A stretch of 64,000 nt of DNA from Streptomyces sp. NBC_00440 (lineage in GTDB: Bacteria; Actinomycetota; Actinomycetes; Streptomycetales; Streptomycetaceae): NCBI RefSeq assembly GCF_036014215.1, contig NZ_CP107921.1, forward strand, positions 5,215,501 to 5,279,500, read 5' to 3'. The position numbers and the translations under genes were made by a program. The stretch's first letter is position 1, and the number at the start of each line of letters is the position of its first letter. Below the pieces are notes generated by a model. That model saw only the letters and a list, made by a program, of their open reading frames with translations. It was not told the origin of the DNA and did not search any database. Positions 44,207 through 53,150 of the stretch are shown here, piece by piece.

Positions 44207-44997
44207 GCCAGACCGTGGACCGCGCGCTGTCCATCCTGCCGCTGCTCGCCCGGGGGCCGGCCGACCTCGGCCAGGTCTCGGAGAGCCTCGGCGTCCACAA
44301 GTCGACCGCGCTGCGGCTGCTGCGCACCCTCCACGAGCACGGGCTCGTCTACCGCCAGCAGGACCAGCGCTACCGGCTGGGCACCCGCCTCTTCGCGCTC
44401 GCCCAGGAGGCCGTCGAGAACCTCGACGTACGGGAGATCGCGCACCCCCATCTGGCCAGGCTCAACGAGGAGTGCGGGCACACCGTGCACCTCGCGGTGT
44501 ACGAGGAGAACGAGGTCCTCTACATCGACAAGGTCGAGAGCCGCTACCCGGTCCGGATGTACTCGCGGATCGGCAGGCCCGTCGCGATCACCGTGGCGGC
44601 CGTCGCCAAACTGCTGCTCGCCGACCTCCCCGAGCCGGAGCGGCGCAGCGTCGCCGAACGGCTCGACTACCCCACATACACGGCCCGTTCGACTCCGAAC
44701 GCCGGCGCCTTCCTCAAGGAGCTGGCCACGGTGCGCGAACAGGGCTGGGCCACCGACCTCGGTGGCCACGAGGAGTCCATCAACTGCGTCGGAGCCCCCA
44801 TCCGGGGCGTGGACGGCCGGGTTGTCGCCGCCATGTCGATGTCGGCGCCCAATGTGGTCGTGACCGCAGAGGAACTCCTCACCCTGCTCCCGCTGGTGCG
44901 CCGCACGGCCGACGCCATCAGCGGCGAGTACGCGGGCACCGCACCGCAGCCGAAGACCGTTTCCCCGCACCACCCCCCGAAGGAAGCAAGGGCATGA
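44203..44997 (+). CDS. IclR family transcriptional regulator
   Basis: A 264-residue regulator. The N-terminal winged helix (about 1-65) includes VSESLGVHKSTALRLLRTLH, and the C-terminal IclR effector domain contains HLAVYEENEVLYIDKVES and SINCVGAPIRGVDG. ATG 44203 is ten bases after AGGAGG; the ATG at 44194 is too close. It is coupled by four-base overlaps to the kinase before and RidA after. It probably represses both divergent units through the palindrome at 43024. Confidence 0.94.
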   Translation: MSQTVDRALSILPLLARGPADLGQVSESLGVHKSTALRLLRTLHEHGLVYRQQDQRYRLGTRLFALAQEAVENLDVREIAHPHLARLNEECGHTVHLAVYEENEVLYIDKVESRYPVRMYSRIGRPVAITVAAVAKLLLADLPEPERRSVAERLDYPTYTARSTPNAGAFLKELATVREQGWATDLGGHEESINCVGAPIRGVDGRVVAAMSMSAPNVVVTAEELLTLLPLVRRTADAISGEYAGTAPQPKTVSPHHPPKEARA

Positions 44998-45404
44998 CCG
45001 AGAAGACCGCTCTCACCCCCGCCACCCACACCACGCCGCCCGCGAAGTTCTCGCACGGCGTCCGCAAGGGCAACATCCTCCAGGTCGCCGGCCAGGTCGG
45101 CTTCCTGCCGGCCGTCGAGGGCCAGGCGCCCACCCCGGCGGGCCCGACCCTGCGCGAGCAGACCCTCCAGACCTTCGCCAACGTCAAGGCGATCCTGGAG
45201 GAGGGTGGCGCGACCTGGGACGACGTGATGATGATGCGCGTCTACCTCACGGACGTCGCGCACTTCGCCGAGCTGAACGAGATCTACAACGCGTACTTCG
45301 AGGAGCAGGGACTCACCCAGCCCGCCTCGGCCCGTACGACCGTCTACGTCGGCCTGCCGCCCGGCCTGCTCATCGAGATCGACGCGCTCGCCGTACTCGG
45401 CTGA
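44994..45404 (+). CDS. RidA family enamine/imine deaminase
   Basis: A 136-residue protein of the RidA/YjgF family that hydrolyses reactive enamine and imine intermediates released by PLP dehydratases. Family features: SHGVRKGNILQVAGQVG, EQTLQTFANVKAILEEGG, and the late ASARTTVYVGLPPGLLIEID with the conserved Arg. It is coupled to iclR by ATGA. In this operon it would clear the 2-aminoacrylate-like intermediate made by the divergent deaminase. Confidence 0.93.
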   Translation: MTEKTALTPATHTTPPAKFSHGVRKGNILQVAGQVGFLPAVEGQAPTPAGPTLREQTLQTFANVKAILEEGGATWDDVMMMRVYLTDVAHFAELNEIYNAYFEEQGLTQPASARTTVYVGLPPGLLIEIDALAVLG

Positions 45405-45422
45405 CACCGCCTCACCCCGACC

Positions 45423-45461
45423 CGGCACGGCGCCCCTTCCCCCTTCCGGGGCGCCGTGCCG
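45423..45461. terminator. Hairpin between ridA and the permease
   Basis: A perfect 14-bp stem (CGGCACGGCGCCCC) around an 11-base loop. It lies between genes on the same strand, so it may attenuate read-through into the permease. Confidence 0.75.
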
Positions 45462-45573
45462 CGCACCACCCTGCTCCGCCGCACCCCTGCATCTCCCGTG
45501 CACTGAAGTCTCCCCTTGTGCACCGGCAGCCCCCCCGCCCCTGAAGTCCCCGAGGAAACAACGGAGTTCCCCC

Positions 45574-47043
45574 ATGTACTTCGCCGCTGACACCCCCGCA
45601 GCGCCACCCCACACCGGCGGACTGCTCGCCGTCGTCGGCGGCACCACCGGTCTGCTGACCGTCGCCGTCCTGGGCATAGCACTGCTCCTCTTCCTGATCA
45701 TCAAGGTCAGGCTGCAGCCGTTCGTCGCGCTGCTCGGCGTCTCCATAGCCGTCGGCCTCGGTGCCGGACTCTCCGTCACCGAACTCTTCGGCACGGTCCA
45801 GAAGTCGTCGTCGGTCTCGATGATCGAGTCGGGCATGGGCGGCATCCTCGGGCACATCGCGATCATCATCGGCCTCGGTACGATGCTCGGCTCGATCCTT
45901 GAGGTCTCGGGCGGCGCCGAGGTGCTGAGCTCCCGGCTGCTGAACCTCTTCGGTGAGAAGCGCGCCCCGCTCGCGATGGGTCTCACCGGCCTCATCTTCG
46001 GTATCCCGATCTTCTTCGACGTCGGCATCTTCGTCCTCGCGCCGATCGTCTACGCGGCCGCCAAGCGGTCCGGCAAGTCCATCGTCCTGTACGCGATGCC
46101 GCTGCTCGCGGGCCTGTCGATGACCCACGCGTTCCTGCCGCCGCACCCCGGCCCGGTCGCGGCCGCCGCGCTCTTCCACGTCTCGCTCGGCTGGGTCATC
46201 CTGATCGGCGCCGCCTGCGGTATCCCCGCCGTGCTGGCCGCCTGGGTGTACGCGGCGTGGATCGGCAAGCGCCTCTTCGTCCCGGTGCCGCAGGACATGG
46301 TCGAGGCCGCCGAGGAGGCCAAGGCCGCGGTCGTCGCCGAGCAGCAGGCCCTGGGGGTCGAGCCGCAGGAGAAGCCGGTCCCGCTGGGCACGGTCCTCGC
46401 GATCATCGGTACCCCGCTGATCCTGATCCTGCTGGCGACGTTCTCCTCGATCGCGCTGGACCCCTCGACGCTCCGCTCGGTCCTGGAGTTCTTCGGCCAC
46501 CCCTTCGTCGCCCTGACGATCGCGCTCTTCCTCTCGTACTACCTGCTGGGCATCCGCCGCGGCTGGTCGCGCAAGTCCCTGGAGGCGGTCTCGACCGCCT
46601 CGCTCAAGCCGGTCGGCAACATCCTGCTGGTGGTCGGCGCCGGCGGCATCTTCGGCGCGGTCCTCAGCGGCAGCGGCATCGCGGGCGCCCTGTCCAAGAC
46701 CTTCAACGACGTGGGTCTGCCGGTCATCGTGCTGGCCTACCTGATCTCGCTGGTGCTGCGGGTGGCCCAGGGCAGCGCGACGGTGGCGATCGTGACCACG
46801 GCGGGCATCGTCCTGCCCCTGGTCGACGGCCAGCACCTCTCGCAGCCCCACCTCGCCCTGATCATCATGGCCATCTCGGCCGGCTCGATCTTCGCCTCGC
46901 ACGTCAACGACGGCGGGTTCTGGATGGTCGCCAAGTACTTCGGCATATCGGAACGCGACACGCTGAAGTCCTGGACGGTGCTGGAATCGGTCCTGTCGGT
47001 GGCGGGCTTCGTGGTCGCCGCGCTGCTCAGCCTGGTGATCTAG
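45574..47043 (+). CDS. GntP family gluconate/sugar-acid permease
   Basis: A 489-residue permease with about twelve to fourteen transmembrane helices. GntP hallmarks include GMGGILGHIAIIIGLGTMLG, FGIPIFFDVGIFVLAPIVY, THAFLPPHPGPVAAA and RVAQGSATVAIVTTAGI. The family imports gluconate and related sugar acids with protons. As the last gene of the kinase/IclR/RidA unit it should bring in the amino-sugar acid. The N-terminus starts at ATG 45574. Confidence 0.95.
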   Translation: MYFAADTPAAPPHTGGLLAVVGGTTGLLTVAVLGIALLLFLIIKVRLQPFVALLGVSIAVGLGAGLSVTELFGTVQKSSSVSMIESGMGGILGHIAIIIGLGTMLGSILEVSGGAEVLSSRLLNLFGEKRAPLAMGLTGLIFGIPIFFDVGIFVLAPIVYAAAKRSGKSIVLYAMPLLAGLSMTHAFLPPHPGPVAAAALFHVSLGWVILIGAACGIPAVLAAWVYAAWIGKRLFVPVPQDMVEAAEEAKAAVVAEQQALGVEPQEKPVPLGTVLAIIGTPLILILLATFSSIALDPSTLRSVLEFFGHPFVALTIALFLSYYLLGIRRGWSRKSLEAVSTASLKPVGNILLVVGAGGIFGAVLSGSGIAGALSKTFNDVGLPVIVLAYLISLVLRVAQGSATVAIVTTAGIVLPLVDGQHLSQPHLALIIMAISAGSIFASHVNDGGFWMVAKYFGISERDTLKSWTVLESVLSVAGFVVAALLSLVI

Positions 47044-47052
47044 CAGGTCGCG

Positions 47053-47085
47053 CCCCGGCAACGTGCTCGGTGACCGCTGCCGGGG
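47053..47085 (+). terminator. Terminator after the GntP permease
   Basis: An 8-bp stem CCCCGGCA/TGCCGGGG followed by TTTC, ten bases past the stop codon. Confidence 0.65.
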
Positions 47086-47136
47086 TTTCGGGGCGGGGAA
47101 CGCAGCGGTGGGCGACCGCGGTCGACCGCAGGCGGA

Positions 47137-47637
47137 TCACACAGTGACGCGCTTGCCGGACATGAATTCCGCGAGGCCCGAGACGGGGAGGACGCGGACG
47201 CTCTGTTCCGCCTGGGGCAGGGCATCCCGGTAGGCCACGAGGTCGCGTACGTCCGAGGTCACGACCACGCTGCTGACATGGCGGGCGGCGATGACCATGG
47301 CGAGGGCGTCCACCGCGTCGGGGCGTTTCTCGGCGGGGATGGCGGCGAGCGCGAGCAGCTGCCCGGCGCGCTTCGCGTCGCTTTCGAGATGCCCCACGTC
47401 GCAGGGGCCGCACCCTGCGACCCGGGCCTCCCGGGTGCCGAAGACCGTGCACTGGGGCACACACCGGCTCAGCGGTGTCCAGCGTCCCGGGCGCCAGACC
47501 TGGGCCAGCACCGGGAGGGGCACCACGGGCGGATGGTCCAGCCGGATCAGTGCCTGGTGGAAGGTGTGTGCTGTGCGGTCCTGGTGGTCGAGCGCGATGA
47601 GCATGCCTGCGTCGTAGACGAAGGCCGGGTGGCTCAC
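47137..47637 (-). CDS. PIN-domain toxin-like RNase
   Basis: A 166-residue PIN-fold protein. Acidic metal ligands appear in VYDAGMLIALD (Asp9), the central DAVDALAMVIAA and VVTSDVRDL. It is longer than VapC (about 130 residues) because of a Cys-containing loop (CGPCDVGHLE) in the middle. The GTG at 47637 overlaps the stop of the antitoxin gene by four bases. PIN toxins cleave RNA when their partner is lost. Confidence 0.85.
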   Translation of the reverse strand: MSHPAFVYDAGMLIALDHQDRTAHTFHQALIRLDHPPVVPLPVLAQVWRPGRWTPLSRCVPQCTVFGTREARVAGCGPCDVGHLESDAKRAGQLLALAAIPAEKRPDAVDALAMVIAARHVSSVVVTSDVRDLVAYRDALPQAEQSVRVLPVSGLAEFMSGKRVTV

Positions 47638-47933
47638 GCCGCTTCTTCCGACGAAGGTGCGAGAGCGTGGGCGATACCCGCGAGCGCTGCCGCGATCTCG
47701 GCGTCGTCGATCCCGAGCTCCGCGCCCTCCGGAGCGGGCAGGGCCTCGGTCGCGGCGATGTCCGCATCGATCGTCGCGAAGCGACGGGCGATGACGGCGT
47801 CCTCCTGCATCTGCTTCTGAACGGCGAGGGTCACATAGCGCGTCACATCGAGCTCCGCCGCCCGTGCGTGCTCCTTGAGCGAGGCTTTGAGGTCAGGGTC
47901 CATGCTGATGCTGAAGCGTTCCTTGGGCGCCAT
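47634..47933 (-). CDS. Ribbon-helix-helix antitoxin
   Basis: A 99-residue partner of the PIN protein. The N-terminal ribbon-helix-helix (KERFSISMDPDLKASLKEHA) should bind the operon promoter; the acidic C-terminal half (IDDAEIAAALAGIAHAL) would neutralise the toxin. It is translationally coupled to it. No clear ribosome-binding site precedes the ATG. Confidence 0.82.
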   Translation of the reverse strand: MAPKERFSISMDPDLKASLKEHARAAELDVTRYVTLAVQKQMQEDAVIARRFATIDADIAATEALPAPEGAELGIDDAEIAAALAGIAHALAPSSEEAA

Positions 47934-48034
47934 GACAGAAGCGTAGCACTGCGTGTTACGGCCATGGGGTGCGACCGCGTGACCTCAGGTGCCGGGGAAG
48001 CAGTCCAGGCCGGCCCTGCTCCGGCCGGCCGCCC

Positions 48035-50890
48035 CTATGCCATCTGCCGCCGTACCAGCTCGTGCAGGCGGCCGTCCGTGTCCGCGAGGAGCTGGGCCGG
48101 GGGGCCCTGCTGGACGATGTGGCCGTCCGCCATGACCACCACCCGGTCCGCGTCCATGACCGTCGACAGGCGGTGTGCGATGACGATCCGGGTCGCGTTC
48201 AGTGCGCGCGTGCTGTCGATGACCGTGCGCTGGGTCTCGTTGTCGAGTGCGCTCGTGGCCTCGTCGAAGAACAGGATGCGGGGGCGACGGATCAGCGCCT
48301 GCGCGATCATCAGGCGCTGGCGCTGGCCGCCCGAGATCGCGCCGCCGCCGGCGATCATCGTGTGCAGGCCCATCGGCATCTGTTTGATGTCCTCGGCCAG
48401 ACCCGCCATCGCCGCCGCCTCCCACGCCTCCTCCTGCGTGAACACCTCAGCACCGCAGATGCAGTCCAGGATCGAACCGGTCAGCGGCTGGGCGTTCTGC
48501 AGCACCACCCCGCACTGCCTGCGCACCGCCGCCTGGTCGAGTGCCGTGAGGTCCTGGCCGTCGTACAGGACGCCCCCCGAGACCGGCCGGTCGAAGCCGA
48601 TGAGCAGCCGCAGCAGCGTCGACTTGCCGCAGCCGCTCGGGCCGACGACCGCCACGAACTCGCCAGGACGGACGGACAGCGACACGTCGTCCAGGACGAG
48701 CGGGCCGTCGTCCGTGTACCGGAAGGACACCCCGCGCGCCTCGATCTCCCCCGTCAGGGCGCCCGGCTGGGTGCTGGCGGCGCGTACCTCGGGCGCCTCG
48801 TCGAGCACCGGCTTGATCTGCTCGAACATCGGAAGGACCGCCGCCGCCGAGAGCGCCGCGCCGGTGAGCTGCGTGACCGCGGTGAGCAGCATCGTCACCG
48901 CGGTGCTGAACGTCAGGAAGTCGCCCGCCGACATGCTGCCCCGCGCCGGGCCCGCGAGCAGCATGAACATCACCAGTGAGCACAGCGGCAGATAGACGGA
49001 GTTGAGGACCGTGGTGAGGTTCTTGACGCGTCCCGCGCGCCGCTGGAGTTCCCGGCTGCGCGCGAACTCCCCGGCCCACGCGGCGTACGCGAAGCTCTCC
49101 GCGCCCGCGACACGCAGCTTCGGCAGTCCGCGCAGGGTCTGGAACGCCTGGTTGTTGAGCTTGTTGCCGAGCACCACGAGGCGCCGCTGCCAGCGCAGCT
49201 CCCACAGCCCGAGGGCGAGGAACACGGCCGCGATCACCGCCAGCATCCCGAGAGCGGCCAGGGCGAGGGGCACGCTGTAGCAGAGCAGCAGGACGAGGTT
49301 GAGCGTGCCGACCGTGCCCGCCTGCACCACCACGGGGCCCACCCCCGACAGGAGCCGGCGGATCGAGCTGATGCCCATCGCCGCACTGGCCAGTTCGCCG
49401 GTGGAGCGCGAGGCGAAGAAGCGCGTCGGCAGCCGCAGCAGCCGGTCCCACACGGCCGGTTGGAGCGCGCTCTCGATCCGGCCCTCCATCCGCAGGATCG
49501 TCAGGTTCTGGAGCAGCATGAACGCCGCCGACACGATGCTCGTCACCATCACCGCGACGGACACCTGGACGATGAGGTCCGACTCGGCGTTCGGCACGTA
49601 CTCGCCCAGGACCCGCCCGGTCGCCACCGGCACCAGGGCGCCGATCGCGACCGTCACCAGGCCCGCGCCGAGCAGGTTCCGCAGATCGCCCCTGGTGCCG
49701 CGCGCACTGAACCGCAGCAGCCGCAGCGGGCTCAGCGGCCGGTCGGGTAGCGGCCGGTACAGCATCACGGCCCGCGGTTCGAACTCGTCCGCGTTGTCCT
49801 CGTCGATCCGGGTGGGCCGTCCGCTGGAGGGGTGCACCGCCTCGTACCCGCCGCGCCGCCACAGGAGCGCGACCGGGGCGCCGGACGCGGCCCGGTGTCC
49901 CACCAGGGGGCCGGTGTTCTCGCGCCACCAGCGGCCGTCGAGCCGGACCGCGCGGCTGCGGATCCGCGAGGCGACCGCGACCTGCTCGACCGGGTCGATC
50001 CGGTCGCTGACCGCGCCGCTGCGCGCGGGCTCGGTGAGCGTGATCCCGGCCGCGTCGGCGACCAGCTTGCACGCGGCGTACGTCGCGTCGTCACCGTATC
50101 CGGAGGACGTACGCCGTGAACTTCCCCTGCTCTGGCTGCCGATGGACGCGAGCAGTGTCCGGTCGGCGTTCTCGCGGACGGTCTCGCCCGCCTTGATACC
50201 GGCCGCCGTACGGGTCTCGTGCGCGCTCTCCAGGCGCTCGATCCACCGGTCGAGGGCCGAAAGCAGCCGGAACTGCTGGTTGACCATGCGCTGCCACATC
50301 GACCCGTCGACCAGCAGGTCGCCGGCCGCGTCCGCGCTGTACGACGCCCCGTACTGCACGCTGCCCGGCATGACCGGCAGCCACAGGATGTCGTCGTCGC
50401 CCACGGAGTCGTCGCCGGCGGTCCTGCCGTCGAGCGGGGCCTCGAACAGCACCCGCTGACTGCGGCCCACGCCCAGCGCGAACGCGTGCTCCAGGAGGCT
50501 CAGCGCCGCGTCCTGGGTGTCGTACTGGCTGAGGTACTGCTGGTCGTACGCCCACGAGCCGTCGCCGTGGTCGGGGCCCTGCAGTTCCCGCAGCGCGATC
50601 CGGCGCAGCGCGCAGCCCTGCAACGGCCGCCCCACCAGCGTGTGTTGCGGCCCCTCGACCGGACCGAGGAGCAGGGTCCCCGCCTCCAGCCGGCCCAGGA
50701 AGTGCCAGTGCCCCTGCGCCGCGGCGTCCACCGCGAACAGGTCGAGCGCGCCCCCGACGACGAGCCACAGGACCTGCGGCCCCTCCAGCGGCAGGCTGCG
50801 CAGGCCGGTGCAGTCGACCGGCACGCCCAGCGCGCCGAACGCGGCGGTCACCTGGTCGCCCGCGGTGTGCTCCTGGTGCGGGTACGTCAC
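48035..50890 (-). CDS. NHLP-type bacteriocin export ABC transporter, permease/ATPase without peptidase
   Basis: A 951-residue half-transporter of the NHLP/NHLM export family. A long non-membrane N-terminal region (about 1-380) replaces the C39 peptidase; it is followed by a six-helix ABC exporter domain (about 400-690) and an ATPase with VVGPSGCGKST, ISGGQRQRLMIAQAL and RILFFDEATSALD. It starts at GTG 50890, one base after the stop of the C39 transporter. The pair probably forms a heteromeric exporter for the peptide encoded upstream. Confidence 0.93.
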   Translation of the reverse strand: MTYPHQEHTAGDQVTAAFGALGVPVDCTGLRSLPLEGPQVLWLVVGGALDLFAVDAAAQGHWHFLGRLEAGTLLLGPVEGPQHTLVGRPLQGCALRRIALRELQGPDHGDGSWAYDQQYLSQYDTQDAALSLLEHAFALGVGRSQRVLFEAPLDGRTAGDDSVGDDDILWLPVMPGSVQYGASYSADAAGDLLVDGSMWQRMVNQQFRLLSALDRWIERLESAHETRTAAGIKAGETVRENADRTLLASIGSQSRGSSRRTSSGYGDDATYAACKLVADAAGITLTEPARSGAVSDRIDPVEQVAVASRIRSRAVRLDGRWWRENTGPLVGHRAASGAPVALLWRRGGYEAVHPSSGRPTRIDEDNADEFEPRAVMLYRPLPDRPLSPLRLLRFSARGTRGDLRNLLGAGLVTVAIGALVPVATGRVLGEYVPNAESDLIVQVSVAVMVTSIVSAAFMLLQNLTILRMEGRIESALQPAVWDRLLRLPTRFFASRSTGELASAAMGISSIRRLLSGVGPVVVQAGTVGTLNLVLLLCYSVPLALAALGMLAVIAAVFLALGLWELRWQRRLVVLGNKLNNQAFQTLRGLPKLRVAGAESFAYAAWAGEFARSRELQRRAGRVKNLTTVLNSVYLPLCSLVMFMLLAGPARGSMSAGDFLTFSTAVTMLLTAVTQLTGAALSAAAVLPMFEQIKPVLDEAPEVRAASTQPGALTGEIEARGVSFRYTDDGPLVLDDVSLSVRPGEFVAVVGPSGCGKSTLLRLLIGFDRPVSGGVLYDGQDLTALDQAAVRRQCGVVLQNAQPLTGSILDCICGAEVFTQEEAWEAAAMAGLAEDIKQMPMGLHTMIAGGGAISGGQRQRLMIAQALIRRPRILFFDEATSALDNETQRTVIDSTRALNATRIVIAHRLSTVMDADRVVVMADGHIVQQGPPAQLLADTDGRLHELVRRQMA

Positions 50891-50891
50891 G

Positions 50892-53150
50892 TCAGTGCTC
50901 CCTGACCAGGTCGGCGTACGGCCCCCCGGCGGCGACCAGTTCCTCGTGGCGGCCGCGCTCCACGACCTGGCCGTGGTCGAGCACCACGATCTCGTCGCTG
51001 TCGCGGACCGTGCTGAGGCGGTGCGCGATCACCACGCACGCGCAGCCGCGGCGCCGCAGATTGTCGATGATGATCTGCTCGGTCTCGGCGTCCAGGGCGC
51101 TGGTCACCTCGTCGAGCACGAGGACGCTCGGCCGCCGGACCAGGGCACGCGCGATTTCGAGCCGCTGGCGCTGCCCGCCGGAGAAGTTCCGTCCGTCCTG
51201 CTCGACACGGCCCTGGATGGAGCCGGGCCTGCGCGCCACCACGTCGTACAGCGCCGCGTCCTTGAGCGCGTCGACGACCGCCTCGTCGGGGATCGACGGA
51301 TCCCACAGCGCGACGTTGTCACGGACCGTGCCCTCGAAGAGGAACACGTCCTGGTCGACGAAGGACACGGACGCGGTCAGCGCGCCGCGCGGGATGTCGT
51401 CCAGACGCTGCCCGTCGATCCGGATCGTGCCCTCCCAGGGGGTGTACAGACCGGAGATCAGCCGCGACACCGTCGACTTGCCGCTGCCCGAACCGCCCAC
51501 GAGGGCGACCTGCTGCCCCGGTCCGACGGTCAGCGAGAAACCCGTCAGGAGCGGCTTGTCGAGCGGGCTGTAGCCGAACGTGATGTCGTCCAGCGTGACG
51601 TGCCCCTTCAGACGGCGCGTGCTCCCGGCTGTTCCGGACGGGGCATCGTCGGAACGGGCGTACAGGGAGTCCACCGGAAAGTTCTCGACGTCCTTCAGCC
51701 GCGTCACGTCGGCGGCGAAGTCCTGGATGCGGCCCGCGACGCCGTTGAGACGGGTGACCGGCGCGGTGAAGCGGACCACGAGCGCCTGGAACGCCACCAG
51801 GAGCCCCACCGACAGATGCCCCTCGACCGCGCGCAGACCGCCGATCCACAGGATCAGCGCGCTGTTCAGCGTCGCCAGGGTCGGCGCCACGATGCCCAGC
51901 CACGCGCTCGGCACCCCGAGGCGCTGCTGCTCCTCAAGCGTGGTGGCGTGCTGCCCGGCCCAGCGCCGGAAGTAGCCGTTCTCGCCGCCCGTCGCCTTCA
52001 TCGTCTCGATCAGCTGAAGGCCCGTGTACGAGGTGTTGGTGAGCCGGGCGGTGTCCGCGCGCAGCTTCTGCGTACGCGTGGCGCGCAGCCGGATCACGAT
52101 CCGCATCGCGACGACGTTCCCGAGCGCGATGCCCACCCCGACGAGCGTCAGCTGCGGGTCGTACGTCCACAGCAGCGCCGCGTACAGCAGCACCACCACA
52201 CCGTCGACTCCGGCGGCGGCCAGATCGCGCGCGAGGGTCTCGGCGACCGCGTCGTTCGACTGGAGACGCTGCACCAGGTCGGCCGGGCTGCGCTGCGCGA
52301 AGAACGTCACGGGAAGCCGCAGCAGATGCCCCAGGAAGCGGGCGCTGCTGAGCGTCGAAGCGATGATGCGCCCGTGCAGCAGGTTCGCCTGCTGGAGCCA
52401 GGTGAGGACGCCGGTGAGCGCCACCATCGTGGCCATCGAGGCGAACAGCGCGCCCAGGAGCGATGTCTGATGGCCGAGCAGGAACATGTCGATGTACGTG
52501 CGGCTGAGCGCGGGCAGCGCCGCGCCGGTCGCGACCAGCAGCAGGCTGGCGAGGAGCGCGGCGAGCATCGTGCCCGTGGTGCCGCGCAGGCGCGCGGGCA
52601 GCGCCCTCAGGACGCCCGGCCTGCGGCCGCCCTCGCGGAATCCTTCGCCCGGTTCGAGTACGAGGACGACGCCGGTGAAACTGGTGTCGAAGTCCTCGGC
52701 GGGCACGAACCTGCGGCCCTTGTCCGGGTCGTTGATGTGTACGCCGCGCCGGCCGAAGCGCCGGCCCATGCCGTCGTAGACGACGTAGTGGTTGAACTCC
52801 CAGAAGAGGATCGCGGGCGCCTTGACCTCGGCGAGGGCGGCCGGCTCCATCTGCATGCCCCTGGCGGTCAGGCCGTAACTCCGCGCCGCTTTCAGGAGAC
52901 TGCTGGCCCGCGAGCCGTCACGCGAGACGCCGCAGGCGATGCGGAGCTCTTCGAGGGGGACATGGCGGCCGTGGTGGGCGAGGATCATGGCCAGGGACGC
53001 GGCGCCGCACTCGACGGCCTCCATCTGGAGGACGGTGGGCGTCCGGACCGTCCGGTGGCGGCGGCGCTGCGGCGCGGGCGCGGGGCGTGCCCTGCGGCGG
53101 CCGTGGCCGGCCGGCGGCAGCTGCTGCTGGGCGGCGGGGGAGGGGCTCAC
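50892..53150 (-). CDS. C39 peptidase-containing bacteriocin ABC exporter (NHLP family)
   Basis: A 752-residue processing exporter. The C39 cysteine protease at residues 35-165 has Cys48 in QMEAVECGAASLAMIL, His121 in NHYVVYDG and Asp141 in INDPDKG: the full triad that cuts double-glycine leaders. It is followed by an ABC membrane domain and an ATPase (GGSGSGKST, FSGGQRQRLEIARAL, VLVLDEVTSALD). The GTG at 53150 overlaps the fusion-protein stop (GTGA). The 54060 peptide with its GG leader is the obvious cargo. Confidence 0.95.
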   Translation of the reverse strand: MSPSPAAQQQLPPAGHGRRRARPAPAPQRRRHRTVRTPTVLQMEAVECGAASLAMILAHHGRHVPLEELRIACGVSRDGSRASSLLKAARSYGLTARGMQMEPAALAEVKAPAILFWEFNHYVVYDGMGRRFGRRGVHINDPDKGRRFVPAEDFDTSFTGVVLVLEPGEGFREGGRRPGVLRALPARLRGTTGTMLAALLASLLLVATGAALPALSRTYIDMFLLGHQTSLLGALFASMATMVALTGVLTWLQQANLLHGRIIASTLSSARFLGHLLRLPVTFFAQRSPADLVQRLQSNDAVAETLARDLAAAGVDGVVVLLYAALLWTYDPQLTLVGVGIALGNVVAMRIVIRLRATRTQKLRADTARLTNTSYTGLQLIETMKATGGENGYFRRWAGQHATTLEEQQRLGVPSAWLGIVAPTLATLNSALILWIGGLRAVEGHLSVGLLVAFQALVVRFTAPVTRLNGVAGRIQDFAADVTRLKDVENFPVDSLYARSDDAPSGTAGSTRRLKGHVTLDDITFGYSPLDKPLLTGFSLTVGPGQQVALVGGSGSGKSTVSRLISGLYTPWEGTIRIDGQRLDDIPRGALTASVSFVDQDVFLFEGTVRDNVALWDPSIPDEAVVDALKDAALYDVVARRPGSIQGRVEQDGRNFSGGQRQRLEIARALVRRPSVLVLDEVTSALDAETEQIIIDNLRRRGCACVVIAHRLSTVRDSDEIVVLDHGQVVERGRHEELVAAGGPYADLVREH

